Below, piece after piece: positions 1 to 9,065 of a stretch of DNA of 64,000 bases. How positions within the stretch are numbered: the stretch's first letter is position 1; each line of letters opens with the position of its first letter. A program made the position numbers and the translations under genes. Source of the stretch: Pycnococcus provasolii (Eukaryota; Chlorophyta; Pseudoscourfieldiophyceae; Pseudoscourfieldiales); contig CP150551.1 of NCBI GenBank assembly GCA_049487715.1, forward strand, positions 558,001 to 622,000. Reading direction: 5' to 3'. The notes beneath the pieces were generated by a model. That model did no database searches and was not told the origin of the DNA. It worked only from the letters and a program-made list of their open reading frames with translations.

Positions 1-27
1 GTGCCGCGTCCCTGTGCCTTGTTAGGC

Positions 28-930
28 TTACTCTCCTTTGGACTCCACGTCATTCGTGTCTTGCACATGCGAAGAAGAGTATGACGAATCTTCGGTGTCG
101 TAGGCAGCGTTCCTCATGCTCGTGCTAAACAAATTCATGAAACTGAGTGAGGAAGCCCGACCAAGCTGGCCTACCCCTTTGATTTTCTTGCGTCCTTTCC
201 AGTCAACAAATATCCTGTATCCCATGTATGCGCTAACAGCCAAAGCCATGACACTTAATGGAATCGCGCTCGAGAGAATCATGGCGACATGCGCCTGGTT
301 CATGTTTTTACCAGTTGAAACAGGCGGTATGGGGGGAGAAGGAGGTGGTGGAGGTGGTGGAGGTAGTGGAGGTGGTGGGGGTGCTGGGCTTGGCGGTGGG
401 GGACTGGGGGGCAACGGTGGCGAAGGAGGCGGCGGCGGTGGCGGCATTGGCGGCGGTGGCAGTGGTGAGGGAGGTGGTGGTGGACTTACCTTATCGATTG
501 CCGCACCTTTCCCAATGATAGCTTGCAGACCCGTCAAGCCCATCTCAGCCAGCGTTGACGAAATGCGGTTGTCAAAACCTCCCAGTACGTTGCCAGTGTT
601 GATGGAATCAACTAGCGCCTCCGAGAATGATTCGGGAGCGGTGATTCGAACATTCAGAGTCACATTGCCGAATGGCAGGCTGCGGCGGGTGGCGTTGGAC
701 GAATAGGAGACACAGGAACGAGGACGTGGCTGGAAAACGAGGTGCTCGAGCGTCCTGATCATGTGACGTATCGTAACGGGTCGTGCACGTGGTTCATGAA
801 TCATGACCGTCCAGCTAAATGTGTGGTATACCACCTGGCTGTCGCGAATGCATTCTTCCTCATCTTCAGCTACGTGATGACATTCATTCCGTGGTCGGTC
901 GTACTCAACCGTCGACGCAAGCAGATGCAC
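28..930 (-). CDS. single-pass membrane protein with poly-proline hinge (5' end uncertain)
   Basis: I do not recognise a named family. Read on the minus strand, the product has a beta-strand-like ectodomain (the NVTLNVRIT region), then a hinge of about 50 residues made almost only of Pro and Ser, then one hydrophobic helix of about 23 residues followed by a basic stop-transfer stretch (DWKGRKKIK) and a Ser-rich cytoplasmic tail. The ectodomain resembles the repeat units of the large surface protein at 23.4-26.8 kb (inference). The first 60 or so residues lie antisense to the plus-strand frame at 742-1485 and look unlike the rest, so the true start is probably an internal Met or an upstream exon. 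The stop at 28-30 is clear. The G-rich plus-strand frame at 116-706 is the shadow of the proline hinge. Confidence 0.5.
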   Translation of the reverse strand: MHLLASTVEYDRPRNECHHVAEDEEECIRDSQVVYHTFSWTVMIHEPRARPVTIRHMIRTLEHLVFQPRPRSCVSYSSNATRRSLPFGNVTLNVRITAPESFSEALVDSINTGNVLGGFDNRISSTLAEMGLTGLQAIIGKGAAIDKVSPPPPPSPLPPPPMPPPPPPPSPPLPPSPPPPSPAPPPPPLPPPPPPPPSPPIPPVSTGKNMNQAHVAMILSSAIPLSVMALAVSAYMGYRIFVDWKGRKKIKGVGQLGRASSLSFMNLFSTSMRNAAYDTEDSSYSSSHVQDTNDVESKGE

Positions 931-1485
931 CAGTGGATGAAGGATACTCGTCGTTCCAAATGCCCATGTGGTTTGCTCTACTATCTGAACACATCCGTGA
1001 TGGTATTCGAGACTGTGTTTTTGGTTCCTCTGGAGATTGAGTTGATTGACCTTCTACCATGGTTTAAGCCTATCGACGGCCGTGACGACATACCCCCACC
1101 TTCGTGGATGCGCAGATGGGGCATGGGTATGAGTATTTTGGAGGATCTTGCTCAGGCTGTCATCACTTTGGCATTCCTTTTCCATTGGAATGTTGGAGGG
1201 GAACCAATCGACAAGGTGACAGGCTTCACGAGTCTCATTCTCACGATTTTTCACTTGCTGCAAAACTTGGTGCGATGCAGGGACTGGGGTATTAATAAAT
1301 CGGTACACGAGCTATTACACAAAGAGAAGTTGCGTGCTGATCGTGCCGAAAATGCCTTGCGGGATGGGTTGCAGTTTACGCACACGCCTCGAGATCGGAT
1401 GCTCCCTCCAAAATCGAAGTCCGATATTTTCATGTTGGACATGCGTGGCGACGCCTTACGGCCCATAGACCAAATACGTTTTTGA
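796..1485 (+). CDS. multi-pass membrane protein, C-terminal part
   Basis: The reading frame is open from 742, but that first codon is GTG; the first ATG is at 796. The product has about four hydrophobic segments (one near the start, one around LNTSVMVFETVFLVPL, one around AQAVITLAFLF, one around TSLILTIFHLLQNLV). It ends in a short charged helical tail. Cysteines cluster between segments 1 and 2 (RRSKCPCG). The frame may be the last exon of a longer gene, since no signal peptide or promoter is obvious directly upstream. It runs head-to-head with the minus-strand membrane protein and the two frames overlap by nearly 200 bp. The function is unknown. Confidence 0.45.
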   Translation: MNHDRPAKCVVYHLAVANAFFLIFSYVMTFIPWSVVLNRRRKQMHQWMKDTRRSKCPCGLLYYLNTSVMVFETVFLVPLEIELIDLLPWFKPIDGRDDIPPPSWMRRWGMGMSILEDLAQAVITLAFLFHWNVGGEPIDKVTGFTSLILTIFHLLQNLVRCRDWGINKSVHELLHKEKLRADRAENALRDGLQFTHTPRDRMLPPKSKSDIFMLDMRGDALRPIDQIRF

Positions 1486-1881
1486 TGATTTGATGACAAT
1501 GAATGAAGAAGGTGTTTTCTTTGAAGTCCAAGTTGTTGGTGTTACCTTTCATTCACATTTTTGGAATTTTCAAACAACATACATAAACAACACGAAGCGA
1601 GTTCAGTTTATCGTACAGCGGGTAGTAGTAGTAGTGCACTTAGAGATATGGGCGACCCCCGCTGGACAAAGTAAACTACGTTCCATTACTAAATGAGCGA
1701 ACCTAGGTATTAAACGTATGTTGGAACTTGCAAACCGGTTGGAAGAAATCTAGGTGGTGTCGCGTAGCTCTGCCCGTAGCAAACCTTTCGAGATATGCTT
1801 GGATGAACGACGAGCGACGACGGAAATTCTTCAAAGATATTAATTAAAAAAAAGATCATTACATTAAAATCAAATAAAAGC
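1486..1881. other. intergenic stretch, no gene seen
   Basis: AT-richer spacer between the stop of the plus-strand membrane protein and the stop of the minus-strand broken gene. These two genes converge here, so this is probably shared 3' sequence. No RNA gene or repeat was recognised. Confidence 0.4.
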
Positions 1882-2640
1882 TTACTTGCTGCCGCCGCCG
1901 CCGAAAATACGCCCAAGGCCCGTGAAGAAGCGATATCTTTTCGACATCTTCCATGGCTTCGCCTCTCGGAAGGGGAGCGGAGAACCGACCGCGTAGAAGA
2001 AGGCAAACATACCACCAAGGAGTATATGTGGGAAACTGTAAGTTTAGATTTTCTGATATCAAGGGTGATACCCCGGATTTTTCCTTGATATCAAGGTGCC
2101 GCAACCTTGATAATCGCCTGTTTGCCTTGATAATTCCGATTAGGGGTTTCAAAAAAAAATATTCAATCGCCGATATCATGGTTAAATCAAGGTACGCACT
2201 ACGATATCAAGGCGCCGTAGCGCTGATATCAAGGATATCAACGCAACTATCAGCGCTGCTCCCTCCCCGACCTATCTTCCCGACCAAACCTGTGCTGCCA
2301 AACTCTGAACTTATCCTCCATACTAAAGGGTCCCTTTATTATTTACCCTGATATCTGACCTCTTGGTCCTGATATCAGGCCTACCATGCATGTCGGTCTG
2401 AGTTTGGTCGAGGTTCTCCTCATTAAGCCTTTTTTTGCCTTTTTTGGGGGGGTTGCCTCTGTTTACAACGGAGGGTTTCCAAAGGGACATGATCAAGGTT
2501 AGCATTATCAAGGCAAGGTTGCGCCCCCCACTGGAACCTCTAAAGTTGCAGTTTCCCACATATAATGCACCAAGGCCACCGGTGTTGTTCTCAGCCGTGC
2601 GATCCATAACAGCTCCCACGGTGAACTTTTTCACCTCACC
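1882..2640 (-). pseudogene. 3' part of a minus-strand gene interrupted by a MITE-like insertion
   Basis: Two minus-strand segments, 2568-about 2640 and 1882-2020, read in one frame once the intervening 547 bp and one copy of an 8-bp duplication are ignored. The upstream part encodes a segment around FTVGAVMDRTAENN; the downstream part continues with GGMFAFFYAVGSPLPF and ends in RIFGGGGSK before TAA at 1882-1884. The product looks like the C-terminus of a membrane or membrane-associated protein; I do not recognise the family. Upstream, an AG acceptor-like CACCAG lies near 2640, so an intron may separate this from the proline-rich segment at 3114-3604. As it stands the insertion adds stop codons unless it is spliced out. 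Confidence 0.5.
2021..2567. mobile_element. MITE-like insertion with terminal inverted repeats and 8-bp target duplication
   Basis: The left end (2023-2048) and the reverse complement of the right end (2540-2565) match over about 26 bp with only about two mismatches. The shared core is TATATGTGGGAAACTG. The octamer CACCAAGG lies directly outside on both sides (2013-2020 and 2568-2575), as expected of an 8-bp target-site duplication. Inside both ends the motif CCTTGATAA or CCTTGATATC recurs many times, like the subterminal transposase-binding repeats of hAT-type elements. No transposase frame fits in 547 bp, so it would be non-autonomous. The 8-bp duplication suggests hAT or a related superfamily (inference). 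Confidence 0.72.
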
Positions 2641-2649
2641 TGGTGGCTG

Positions 2650-3257
2650 GCGATCACGGCAGCAAGCAGGTCGCAGCAGGCAGGTAGCTTCGCAGCAGGC
2701 ATGCATCGTGGCAAACACTGCAACTGGTTCACCTGCCTGGGCGCTGTGGCAATCGATGCTCCATGACTCGGCGTGGCAAGCTGCGGCAGTGGAGGCATCA
2801 GGTCCAACTGACACCCCTGCCGACAAGAAGAAGGTGATGGTGGCGGTCACGGAGCTATTCGCAATGTGGGATAGTAAGGTGAGAGCGGAGTTTGTGACCA
2901 AGCGGCAACGCATGGAGATATCTAAGCTGCGCAACATCAAGCAGAGTTCGAAGGAGGAGCAGCCTGTGCTGGTAGGGGCGCGCATGGAATTGGAAGTGAT
3001 TCGGACCCCGGTCGATGATAGTAGAAGGACCTGGTGTTTGTGGAAGTGGCTTAACAGCCGCCTTGCGTAGCGGAATGCAGGTGGTGGGGTACACGTCGGC
3101 AGAGTCACATCAGCTACGCGCTAAGGCAAGAGATGAAAGGTTGGCACAGGAGCTGGAGCCTGGATGGCGACAAGGTCACGAGGATGACGTGATGGGCGAA
3201 GAGTGGCGCAGACAATGGGGAGAGGAACGCGTGGCTGCGATTGACTTGGTGCATTGA
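2650..3257 (+). other. degenerate plus-strand coding-like region
   Basis: Two overlapping plus-strand frames (up to 3070, and 3015-3257) give charged, Gln/Ala/Arg-rich peptides that look like one protein split by a frameshift: one ends in RTPVDDSRRT..., the other continues with SAESHQLRAKARDERLAQE. I recognise no domain. It sits where an intron of the minus-strand gene would be, so it may be the relic of another insertion or a chance frame. Confidence 0.25.
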
Positions 3258-3604
3258 TGACGAACGCGGCTGAGACATTTTGGGAGCCACAGGAGTCTCT
3301 GGCAAAGTCACAAATGAAGATGGGCTGGGTTCCTGCTGTCTTGGCTTCGCCGCAAACCCGTTTTCGTCGATGAAAACTGGCGGGTCCTCAAATAATGGCA
3401 CTTCTGGGAGCTTCCACGACGTAGCAGAATTATCCATGAAATCCTTGCCCGCCTTCGACGACGTCGCAGCCAGAGTGGCGGGCTCCCACTCGAACTTAAC
3501 CGACTCATGCTTTGGTGGTGGCGGCGGCGCAGCCATGACGGGCTTAGGAGCAGGCTCCTTCTTTTCCTTCTTTTCCTTCTGTGGCGGCGGCGGCGGCGGT
3601 ACTA
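3114..3604 (-). CDS. proline-rich coding segment, probable internal exon of the minus-strand gene
   Basis: The minus-strand frame continues past its first Met into PPQKEKKEKKEPAPKPV and ends upstream at a good 3' splice site (CCCTTCTAG just before TACCGCC near 3604). The segment contains Pro tracts, a Lys/Glu-rich patch, then a more ordered region (VKFEWEPATLA...SWKLPEVPLFEDPPVFID). The last 40 or so residues look non-coding, so a donor site probably lies near 3270. It may be the 5' part of the gene whose 3' end is at 1882. The family is unknown. I assign it as coding because its composition is unlike the shadow frames. Confidence 0.4.
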
Positions 3605-3985
3605 GAAGGGATTCTGGCTTGTTGTTATCTCAGGGGGAGGGGGCGAACGACGCCTGCTTTGTGGGGAGGGGAGGACGAACGACGCCTGCTTTGCCTCTGT
3701 CCTTGCCAGACTGAGCGGAGGGGAAGGGTAGAGGAAAGGGGAGAACGGGTAGTTATGATAATAACCAAATTTCAACTACTGAACTGGGAAACCCCGACCA
3801 CCGACCTAGAAAGGCTAAAATGGGAAATGGGAAACCCCGAATGGTAAAGTTTAAATTCGGTCAAAATTCGCTTGATTGAGGGGCCGTAATGAAGTTGTGA
3901 AGTTATTTTGCCCAACTGCAAGTCTGCAACTGCCCCAACTTCACTCACATCAGCAGCGAGAGCCATCACAAGTCACAAGCAATCA

Positions 3986-5530
3986 ATGGCGTCGTCGCTC
4001 GTCGATGTGGTTTTCGTTCTGATGATTTCTGGTTTCATCATGCTCGTCGGCTTCTGCCTTTGTCACTGTGTCGTCGATGCACAGCAACTTGCTCCTGCCG
4101 TGGATAGTGGTGGTGGTCATCATGAGAAGAGCAATAGTGATGCTGATGACGAGGATGATGGCATCACTTTGCGCCAATACGGGCCAGCTTTATCCTACCC
4201 CTACGGCGGCGCCGGCGCCTTTGGTGGACGCTACAATGGACGAAACTTCTACCCAACGACTCCATACTACTACGGCGGCAGCCCTGGTGGTGGACGTGCC
4301 AATTATTATAACGCTGGACCATCATCGTCGCAGTACTCCTACCCTCAGCTGTCGGGGGTCTACTACGGGGGAGGCGGTGGTGGACGTCCTCCTGCTGCAA
4401 CCTACTACGGCGGTCCGCCTGGTTTTGGACAAGGCTTTGGTGATGGATTTGGTGGTGGGTTTGGTGGATGGCAACAACAGCCGCAGCAGCAGCAACAACA
4501 AGCGGGTCGTCGGTGGTGGCGACCGGGCGGTACTACTCCTCCTTCCAGTCCTTCGCAGCAGTACACGTCACCACCAGCGCAGCAAGGAGGACCGCCAAGT
4601 ACCGTGCCGCGCGAATTTTTCGACAACCGAAAGTACGTGTTGTTCCGGGCAAGTGAACTCGGCAATCCAAATCGGAAGGTCGCCGTCATCAACGATTGGA
4701 CCAGCGCATCACCGAACAATTGGTTCGCTCGACAGCAAGCGGCAAAAACGTGGGGCGTTCCTGAGACAATGCGTGGCGTGTGGTGGATGAGTGGAAATCC
4801 GCTGCCAGGCACGCTCGTTTCGAACGCTTGGTGTGTTTGGGATGGTCGAAAACGAACGATGCAAATGAAGATCGCAGGACCGTCTTGGATTGACGCTGCC
4901 ACGAAAGAAGGACTGGATAGCATGAAAGCCGCTGAGAGGTTCGACTACCGCTACAACATCAAGTTTGAAAATCCACAATTCACCAAGGCTCATTTGGAGC
5001 CTGTGTACGGCAAACGACGAACTGTGTTCTCACGTCTTGTGGATCGGATTCTTAACTTTAAGCTCGAATACAAGCGAGGCCGTAATGGTGAGCCAGGATG
5101 GAAACGCGTGTCTGGCGGTGGCTTATTTCGTCCGCAAGGGGGAAACTATGAGATGATACAAGTGCTCGACAGATACGGGAACACCGTGCAGAGGGGCTAC
5201 CAAGCCATGGTGCGCGACGTTGCGGAAAAGAAGAAGGGAAACGGCTGGCTCGTGTACAAGTGCGAAAAGCAAGGCTGCGCAAGTGACACCGATGTGCTTG
5301 TGCGCGCCCTGGGTCACAACGCGACCGTCGACGATGACGAGGTCATGAAGAAGTTCGACCAACTTGATCAGGAGTCGAGCGAGCGTGTGGCGAGCACGGT
5401 AGAGCGCGGCAACATCACGGAGATTGCCACCATGCTCGGTTTGAGCGTAGACGACGACCAGGACCCCGAACTTCAGTCCGAACTTCTGCGCATACTACAG
5501 GAAGTGGAGGATGAGGAGGGTGGGAAATAG
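3986..5530 (+). CDS. secreted or membrane-anchored Gly/Tyr-rich protein
   Basis: I chose the ATG at 3986 because it starts a clean signal peptide or anchor (MASSLVDVVFVLMISGFIML, ending near VVDAQ); the frame is open from 3908. After an acidic patch come about 150 residues rich in Gly, Tyr, Pro, Ser and Gln (YGG, FGG and a run of Q), like structural wall or matrix proteins. The C-terminal half (from about EFFDNRKYVLFRASEL) is globular, with aromatic motifs such as MRGVWWMSGNPLPG, and ends in an acidic helix. I do not recognise the globular domain. It has no C-terminal anchor. A role as an extracellular matrix component is inference from composition only. Confidence 0.75.
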   Translation: MASSLVDVVFVLMISGFIMLVGFCLCHCVVDAQQLAPAVDSGGGHHEKSNSDADDEDDGITLRQYGPALSYPYGGAGAFGGRYNGRNFYPTTPYYYGGSPGGGRANYYNAGPSSSQYSYPQLSGVYYGGGGGGRPPAATYYGGPPGFGQGFGDGFGGGFGGWQQQPQQQQQQAGRRWWRPGGTTPPSSPSQQYTSPPAQQGGPPSTVPREFFDNRKYVLFRASELGNPNRKVAVINDWTSASPNNWFARQQAAKTWGVPETMRGVWWMSGNPLPGTLVSNAWCVWDGRKRTMQMKIAGPSWIDAATKEGLDSMKAAERFDYRYNIKFENPQFTKAHLEPVYGKRRTVFSRLVDRILNFKLEYKRGRNGEPGWKRVSGGGLFRPQGGNYEMIQVLDRYGNTVQRGYQAMVRDVAEKKKGNGWLVYKCEKQGCASDTDVLVRALGHNATVDDDEVMKKFDQLDQESSERVASTVERGNITEIATMLGLSVDDDQDPELQSELLRILQEVEDEEGGK

Positions 5531-5801
5531 GACTAAAATCATCGGTGTAACCTACAGTACGTCAAGTCACGAATCTTTTTGCCGGAAGTTTTTGGCCGCG
5601 GAACGTAAAAAAAGTGCAGCTTCCCATCGTGATGCATCGATGGATATTTGTGTTCCCTCTCACGTGATTGATCACCAACCTGCGCGGCCACAACAACGAC
5701 CCGGCACGCCCCCGTCAGACTCCTGTCCTCCCCATACACGCACTTTTCCGGAACCACTTTTCACTTTTCACCGCACACACAACTTACAACAAGAAGTCAC
5801 C

Positions 5802-6260
5802 ATGGGAATCACTGTCGCTGAGGGCGAGGAGTATGCGAGCAAGTTTGTTGAAGCGTTCAAGGGTGGCTTTCCCGCGAACAACCACGCCGCGACCATGGCC
5901 GGCCTCTTTGCTGACACGGTGACGATCGACTGGAGTGATGGCTTCAAGAGCGATGGGCCTTCCGCTGCCATCTTCGAGCGTTTTTCCTCAACCTGGGGTG
6001 CCATGGTGTCGACAATGTGCTACGCGCCAGACGTCCTGGTGGACACGACCAACTCCAAGATTCTTATCACGGGACAAGCCGTGATTAATGTCGACGGTGG
6101 TTTCCCGGAGGCGAACCTCGTGCAGAACAAGCTCGGGCACTTGCTGACTTTGGACGAGTCTGGGAAGGTGTCGAGCTGGGTGGGCCTTTGGGACAACGAG
6201 TACCCTCCAATGCTCGCGGCACTCGCGAAGGTGATGGAGAAGATGACCGCATCGAAGTAA
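5802..6260 (+). CDS. SnoaL/NTF2-like protein
   Basis: The 152-residue product starts at an ATG in good context (GTCACCATGG) at 5802. The longer frame from 5511 overlaps the 3' end of the previous gene and is not coding-like. The pattern fits an NTF2-like cone fold: an N-terminal helix (EEYASKFVEAFKGG), then LFADTVTIDWSDGF and strands ending in the segment SSWVGLWDNEY. Such folds bind small hydrophobic ligands or act as isomerases or dimer modules; no substrate can be named here. There is no targeting peptide, so it is probably cytosolic. No intron is seen. Confidence 0.7.
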   Translation: MGITVAEGEEYASKFVEAFKGGFPANNHAATMAGLFADTVTIDWSDGFKSDGPSAAIFERFSSTWGAMVSTMCYAPDVLVDTTNSKILITGQAVINVDGGFPEANLVQNKLGHLLTLDESGKVSSWVGLWDNEYPPMLAALAKVMEKMTASK

Positions 6261-6951
6261 GAAGTAAGATTAAGACGCCTGTAAAACAGGCAACCTGGTG
6301 AATAAGCTTACACTTCTTAGACTACAGTAGTACTACGATACCTTAAATATCTTACATGACCCACCCGAATGAAAGGAATGTATTATGAGGACTGTGCTCT
6401 TAAAAGAGTAACGAAATACCATACAAAAAACTTCAAACCTATGATACAATTGATTGCTGAGCAACTTGAAAAATGAAAATAACGCCTTACACTAACCATA
6501 AAATAACAAGGGAAGAAGCCAGATACATACACTACACGAACGCCATACCTACATACCTACATGCACAGATACATCTCAATCTCACCACCACTGCTGGTCT
6601 GGTCATGCACGCATGCGCACCATATCACGAGCATGAGAGCCATTCTTCCTCCAAGGGAGATTTGGCAGAGGAGGCTCCATTCCATTCCATGAACAACCCA
6701 TGGAGAAATTAAAATAGATCGCGCGGACCAACTTCCCCCTACCATAGGAAGTACGGAGGGTGGTAACCTTAGTCTAAGTGGAAAACAATCCACGAGCTTC
6801 CGTTAGGGTTAGGATTAGGGTTCGGGTTAGGGTTAGGTTTTTCGCGGTCCCTTCTTTTGCCGTGTGTGTGGCTTGCGTCGCCCCTTTTTCCCCCTTGTTG
6901 TGGATCATTCTTCTCATTTTCTTTCTAGAAGATCCCATCCATCACATCAAC
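6261..6951. other. intergenic: 3' flank and promoter region
   Basis: No gene was seen. The right half is the promoter of the ERp29/PDI-like gene. It carries a TAACCTT element at 6764-6770, 188 bp before the ATG, and telomere-like repeats from 6803. The sequence TTCTTTCTAG near 6927 could be the acceptor of a 5'-UTR intron, but no matching donor was established. Confidence 0.4.
6803..6842 (+). repeat. telomere-like TTAGGG repeats in a promoter
   Basis: Five or six imperfect TTAGGG units (TTAGGG, TTAGGA, TTAGGG, TTCGGG, TTAGGG, TTAGG), ending about 110 bp before the ATG of the ERp29/PDI-like gene. The degeneracy and position suggest a promoter element or an old interstitial telomeric patch rather than a chromosome end. 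Confidence 0.85.
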
Positions 6952-7816
6952 ATGCTGTGCCGTGCCATGTCGTCGTTCCTTGTGCTGCTGCTGCTGTGTT
7001 GCTGTGCTTTTGCCTCGGCCTCTGTCCCTTCTTTGACGTCCGCGAACTTCAAAGACGAAGTCTTCAACACCGGACGTAACGCGTTCGTCAAGGTATGTCG
7101 TGGTTGGTGTGGTTGGTGTTTGCTTGGGTGTTTGCTTGGGCTGTTTGTCTCTTTCTCGTGGGTTAGGCAGTGTTGTTGATTCACGTCCTCCCATTGTGAC
7201 TGACTAACTCCCATTGACAACAATATGTACTGCACTTCATACACAGTTCTTCGCGCCCTGGTGTGGACACTGCAAGGCGATGGCGCCGGCGTGGGAGAAA
7301 CTCGCGGAGACGTACGATGGATCGTCGAGTGTGCTGATCGCCGAGGTGGACTGGTACGTGAATGAAGGACTGAATGCATAAACATGAATCACGGTATAGA
7401 ACTGCTGTGCTAACAAAGTACGGATCACAACGCGCGCGCGCACACACACACACAACAAACACAGCACGGTTGAGAGCGACGTGTGCTCTCAGTACGGAGT
7501 GCGTGGATACCCAACCATCAAGTACTTCACGACTGAGACTGGAGAGGAGCCGCAGGACTACAACGGCGGACGCAGCTTCGACGACTTCAAGGGTTTCGCT
7601 GACGACAAGCTGCTCGTGAAGTGCACGCTCGCGGATCAGGAGGGTTGCTCGGACAAGGAGAAGGCGTACATTGTGAAGGCCCAGAAGATGGGCAAGGAGG
7701 AGGTGGACAAGCAGCTGAAGCGTCTGTCTGACATGAGCTCGAGCAGCATGAAGGCGGAGCTGAAGGCGTGGGTGAGGCAGCGTGTGGGTATTCTCAAGCA
7801 GGTGGCGAGTGCCTAG
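6952..7816 (+). CDS. ERp29/PDI-D-like thioredoxin-domain protein, three exons
   Basis: Exons are 6952-7092, 7247-7353 and 7465-7816, with GT-AG introns (donors GTATGT and GTACGT; acceptors ACACAG). The spliced product is 199 residues. It has a signal peptide ([15 protein letters not shown]), then a thioredoxin fold with the redox site WCGHC in [14 protein letters not shown], encoded at the start of exon 2. The cis-Pro region is RGYPTIKYF. The C-terminus (from about [13 protein letters not shown] to [11 protein letters not shown]) matches the helical D domain of ERp29 and PDI-D proteins. It should act in ER oxidative folding. The end is VASA, not KDEL, so retention is either by a partner or absent. 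It is shorter than two-domain PDIs. Confidence 0.88.
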
Positions 7817-7936
7817 ACAGACTATCGTAGTATACATACAGTACGTTGCCAAATCACACGCTTACGTAAGGAAACAAGAATGATTCCCTGCCCTGATTCC
7901 ATGGATTAATACGGTTTCGTTCTTTCCCCCACAGCG

Positions 7937-7974
7937 TTAGGGTTAGGGTTCAAAAGTTTAGGGTTAGGGTTAGC
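7937..7974 (+). repeat. telomere-like repeats (TTAGGG) in two blocks
   Basis: Two blocks of two to three TTAGGG units are separated by CAAAAGT. They lie about 250 bp upstream of the ATG at 8222, and a TGGTAACCTT element follows at 8022. Confidence 0.85.
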
Positions 7975-8221
7975 GCCCGGGCGGACTCCCCCCGTTCATC
8001 GCGCGCGTCGGAATACCACCGTGGTAACCTTGATCGTGGCTGCGTCCCTTCCCTTCCCTTCGGCCCCCCTTCCGTCCCCTTCCGTGCGCGGCCGCATACT
8101 GTAGCCGTGACTTGCTTGCTGTGTGGTTTTGCTTCTCTCTCCCTCTTGCGCCATGCCGCTGCTGCCACGCTCCACTGCACGCCGGCCGTTAGGGTCGCCT
8201 CCCTTGTCTCTCACGAGTAAG

Positions 8222-8929
8222 ATGCGCATACTGCTCTCCACGTCGCGTCCAGCCTTGCTCTTCTTCTTAACCACGGCCTGTCTCATCATATTCGCATCAC
8301 ACAGACGCAACAACTCTGCATACAGCACATTCTCAGAGGAGGAGCTTCTTGACCAGTTTGGCAGTGTCGCGGCCGACGCACCTCGCACGTCGTCACCTTC
8401 GCTTTCGTCCTACACGCGCCGCGCGACGGGTGATCTGCTCGGTGCCATCGTGCAGTCAGCCTCCTACTTGAAGAAGAAAACGCAAAAAACAACCACGGCT
8501 GCTCCGAGCGACTCAGAAGACGACTCAGACGCGTGGAACGTCGCCGAGGCGGACTTAGGGGAACGCCGTGCGCCGAGCGAACTATGGAGAAGAACGGAGA
8601 GGAGACGGGACGCGGAAGATGCAAAGCAGCGCTACGCCAAGTGGTATAACCGCAAGGGATCGCTCATCTTCGTCAAGGGTCGCGGGTGGGTGCCGCGCTC
8701 CAGCCTTCCTAAGGACCAACTTGAAAGACTGGAGATGGCGGAGAAACGTGAGGTGGAGGCGAAGCGTCTCGCCGCAAAGCTTTCCAAGTCGTCGGACGAG
8801 CAGGACGTTGCCAGCCACGTATTCAAGGCGGAGCTCAAAGCCTCGAGAAGAGAGGAGCGCGAGATGAAGCAGCGTCAGCGTGACGAGCAAGTGCGTAACC
8901 AGTATCGCGCTGCTGGCGGTATCGACTGA
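8222..8929 (+). CDS. type II membrane protein with charged helical tail
   Basis: The frame is open from 8123, but the ATG at 8222 (MRILLSTSRPALLFFLTTAC) starts directly with a signal anchor of about 20 hydrophobic residues, so I prefer it. The rest is soluble: a Ser/Thr-rich acidic linker (SDSEDDSDAW), then a conserved-looking block KRYAKWYNRKGSLIFVKG-like around residues 140-170 (here ending RGWVPRSSLP), then a Lys/Arg/Glu-rich coiled helix to the end. I do not recognise a named family. With the small size and single anchor, a Golgi or ER scaffold is possible (inference). Confidence 0.65.
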   Translation: MRILLSTSRPALLFFLTTACLIIFASHRRNNSAYSTFSEEELLDQFGSVAADAPRTSSPSLSSYTRRATGDLLGAIVQSASYLKKKTQKTTTAAPSDSEDDSDAWNVAEADLGERRAPSELWRRTERRRDAEDAKQRYAKWYNRKGSLIFVKGRGWVPRSSLPKDQLERLEMAEKREVEAKRLAAKLSKSSDEQDVASHVFKAELKASRREEREMKQRQRDEQVRNQYRAAGGID

Positions 8930-9065
8930 ACGGTGGGTTCGAATGCGGGCGCCTGGAATTGGTGGATTGGACCGACGTGTGACCATAGCTTGTAATATTT
9001 TATGATGTGATTTATTTTTTGATCTTTTTTTCAATTCAAAAACTTGTGCTGACCCACAAAAAAAA

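Noticed and set aside
116-706. Plus-strand Gly-rich frame of 196 codons
   Set aside because: It is the exact antisense of the proline hinge and membrane helix of the minus-strand gene; the Gly runs come from CCN codons on the other strand.
8935-8960. GGTTCGAAT motif resembling a tRNA T-loop
   Set aside because: No matching acceptor stem, D-arm or anticodon arm could be placed around it.
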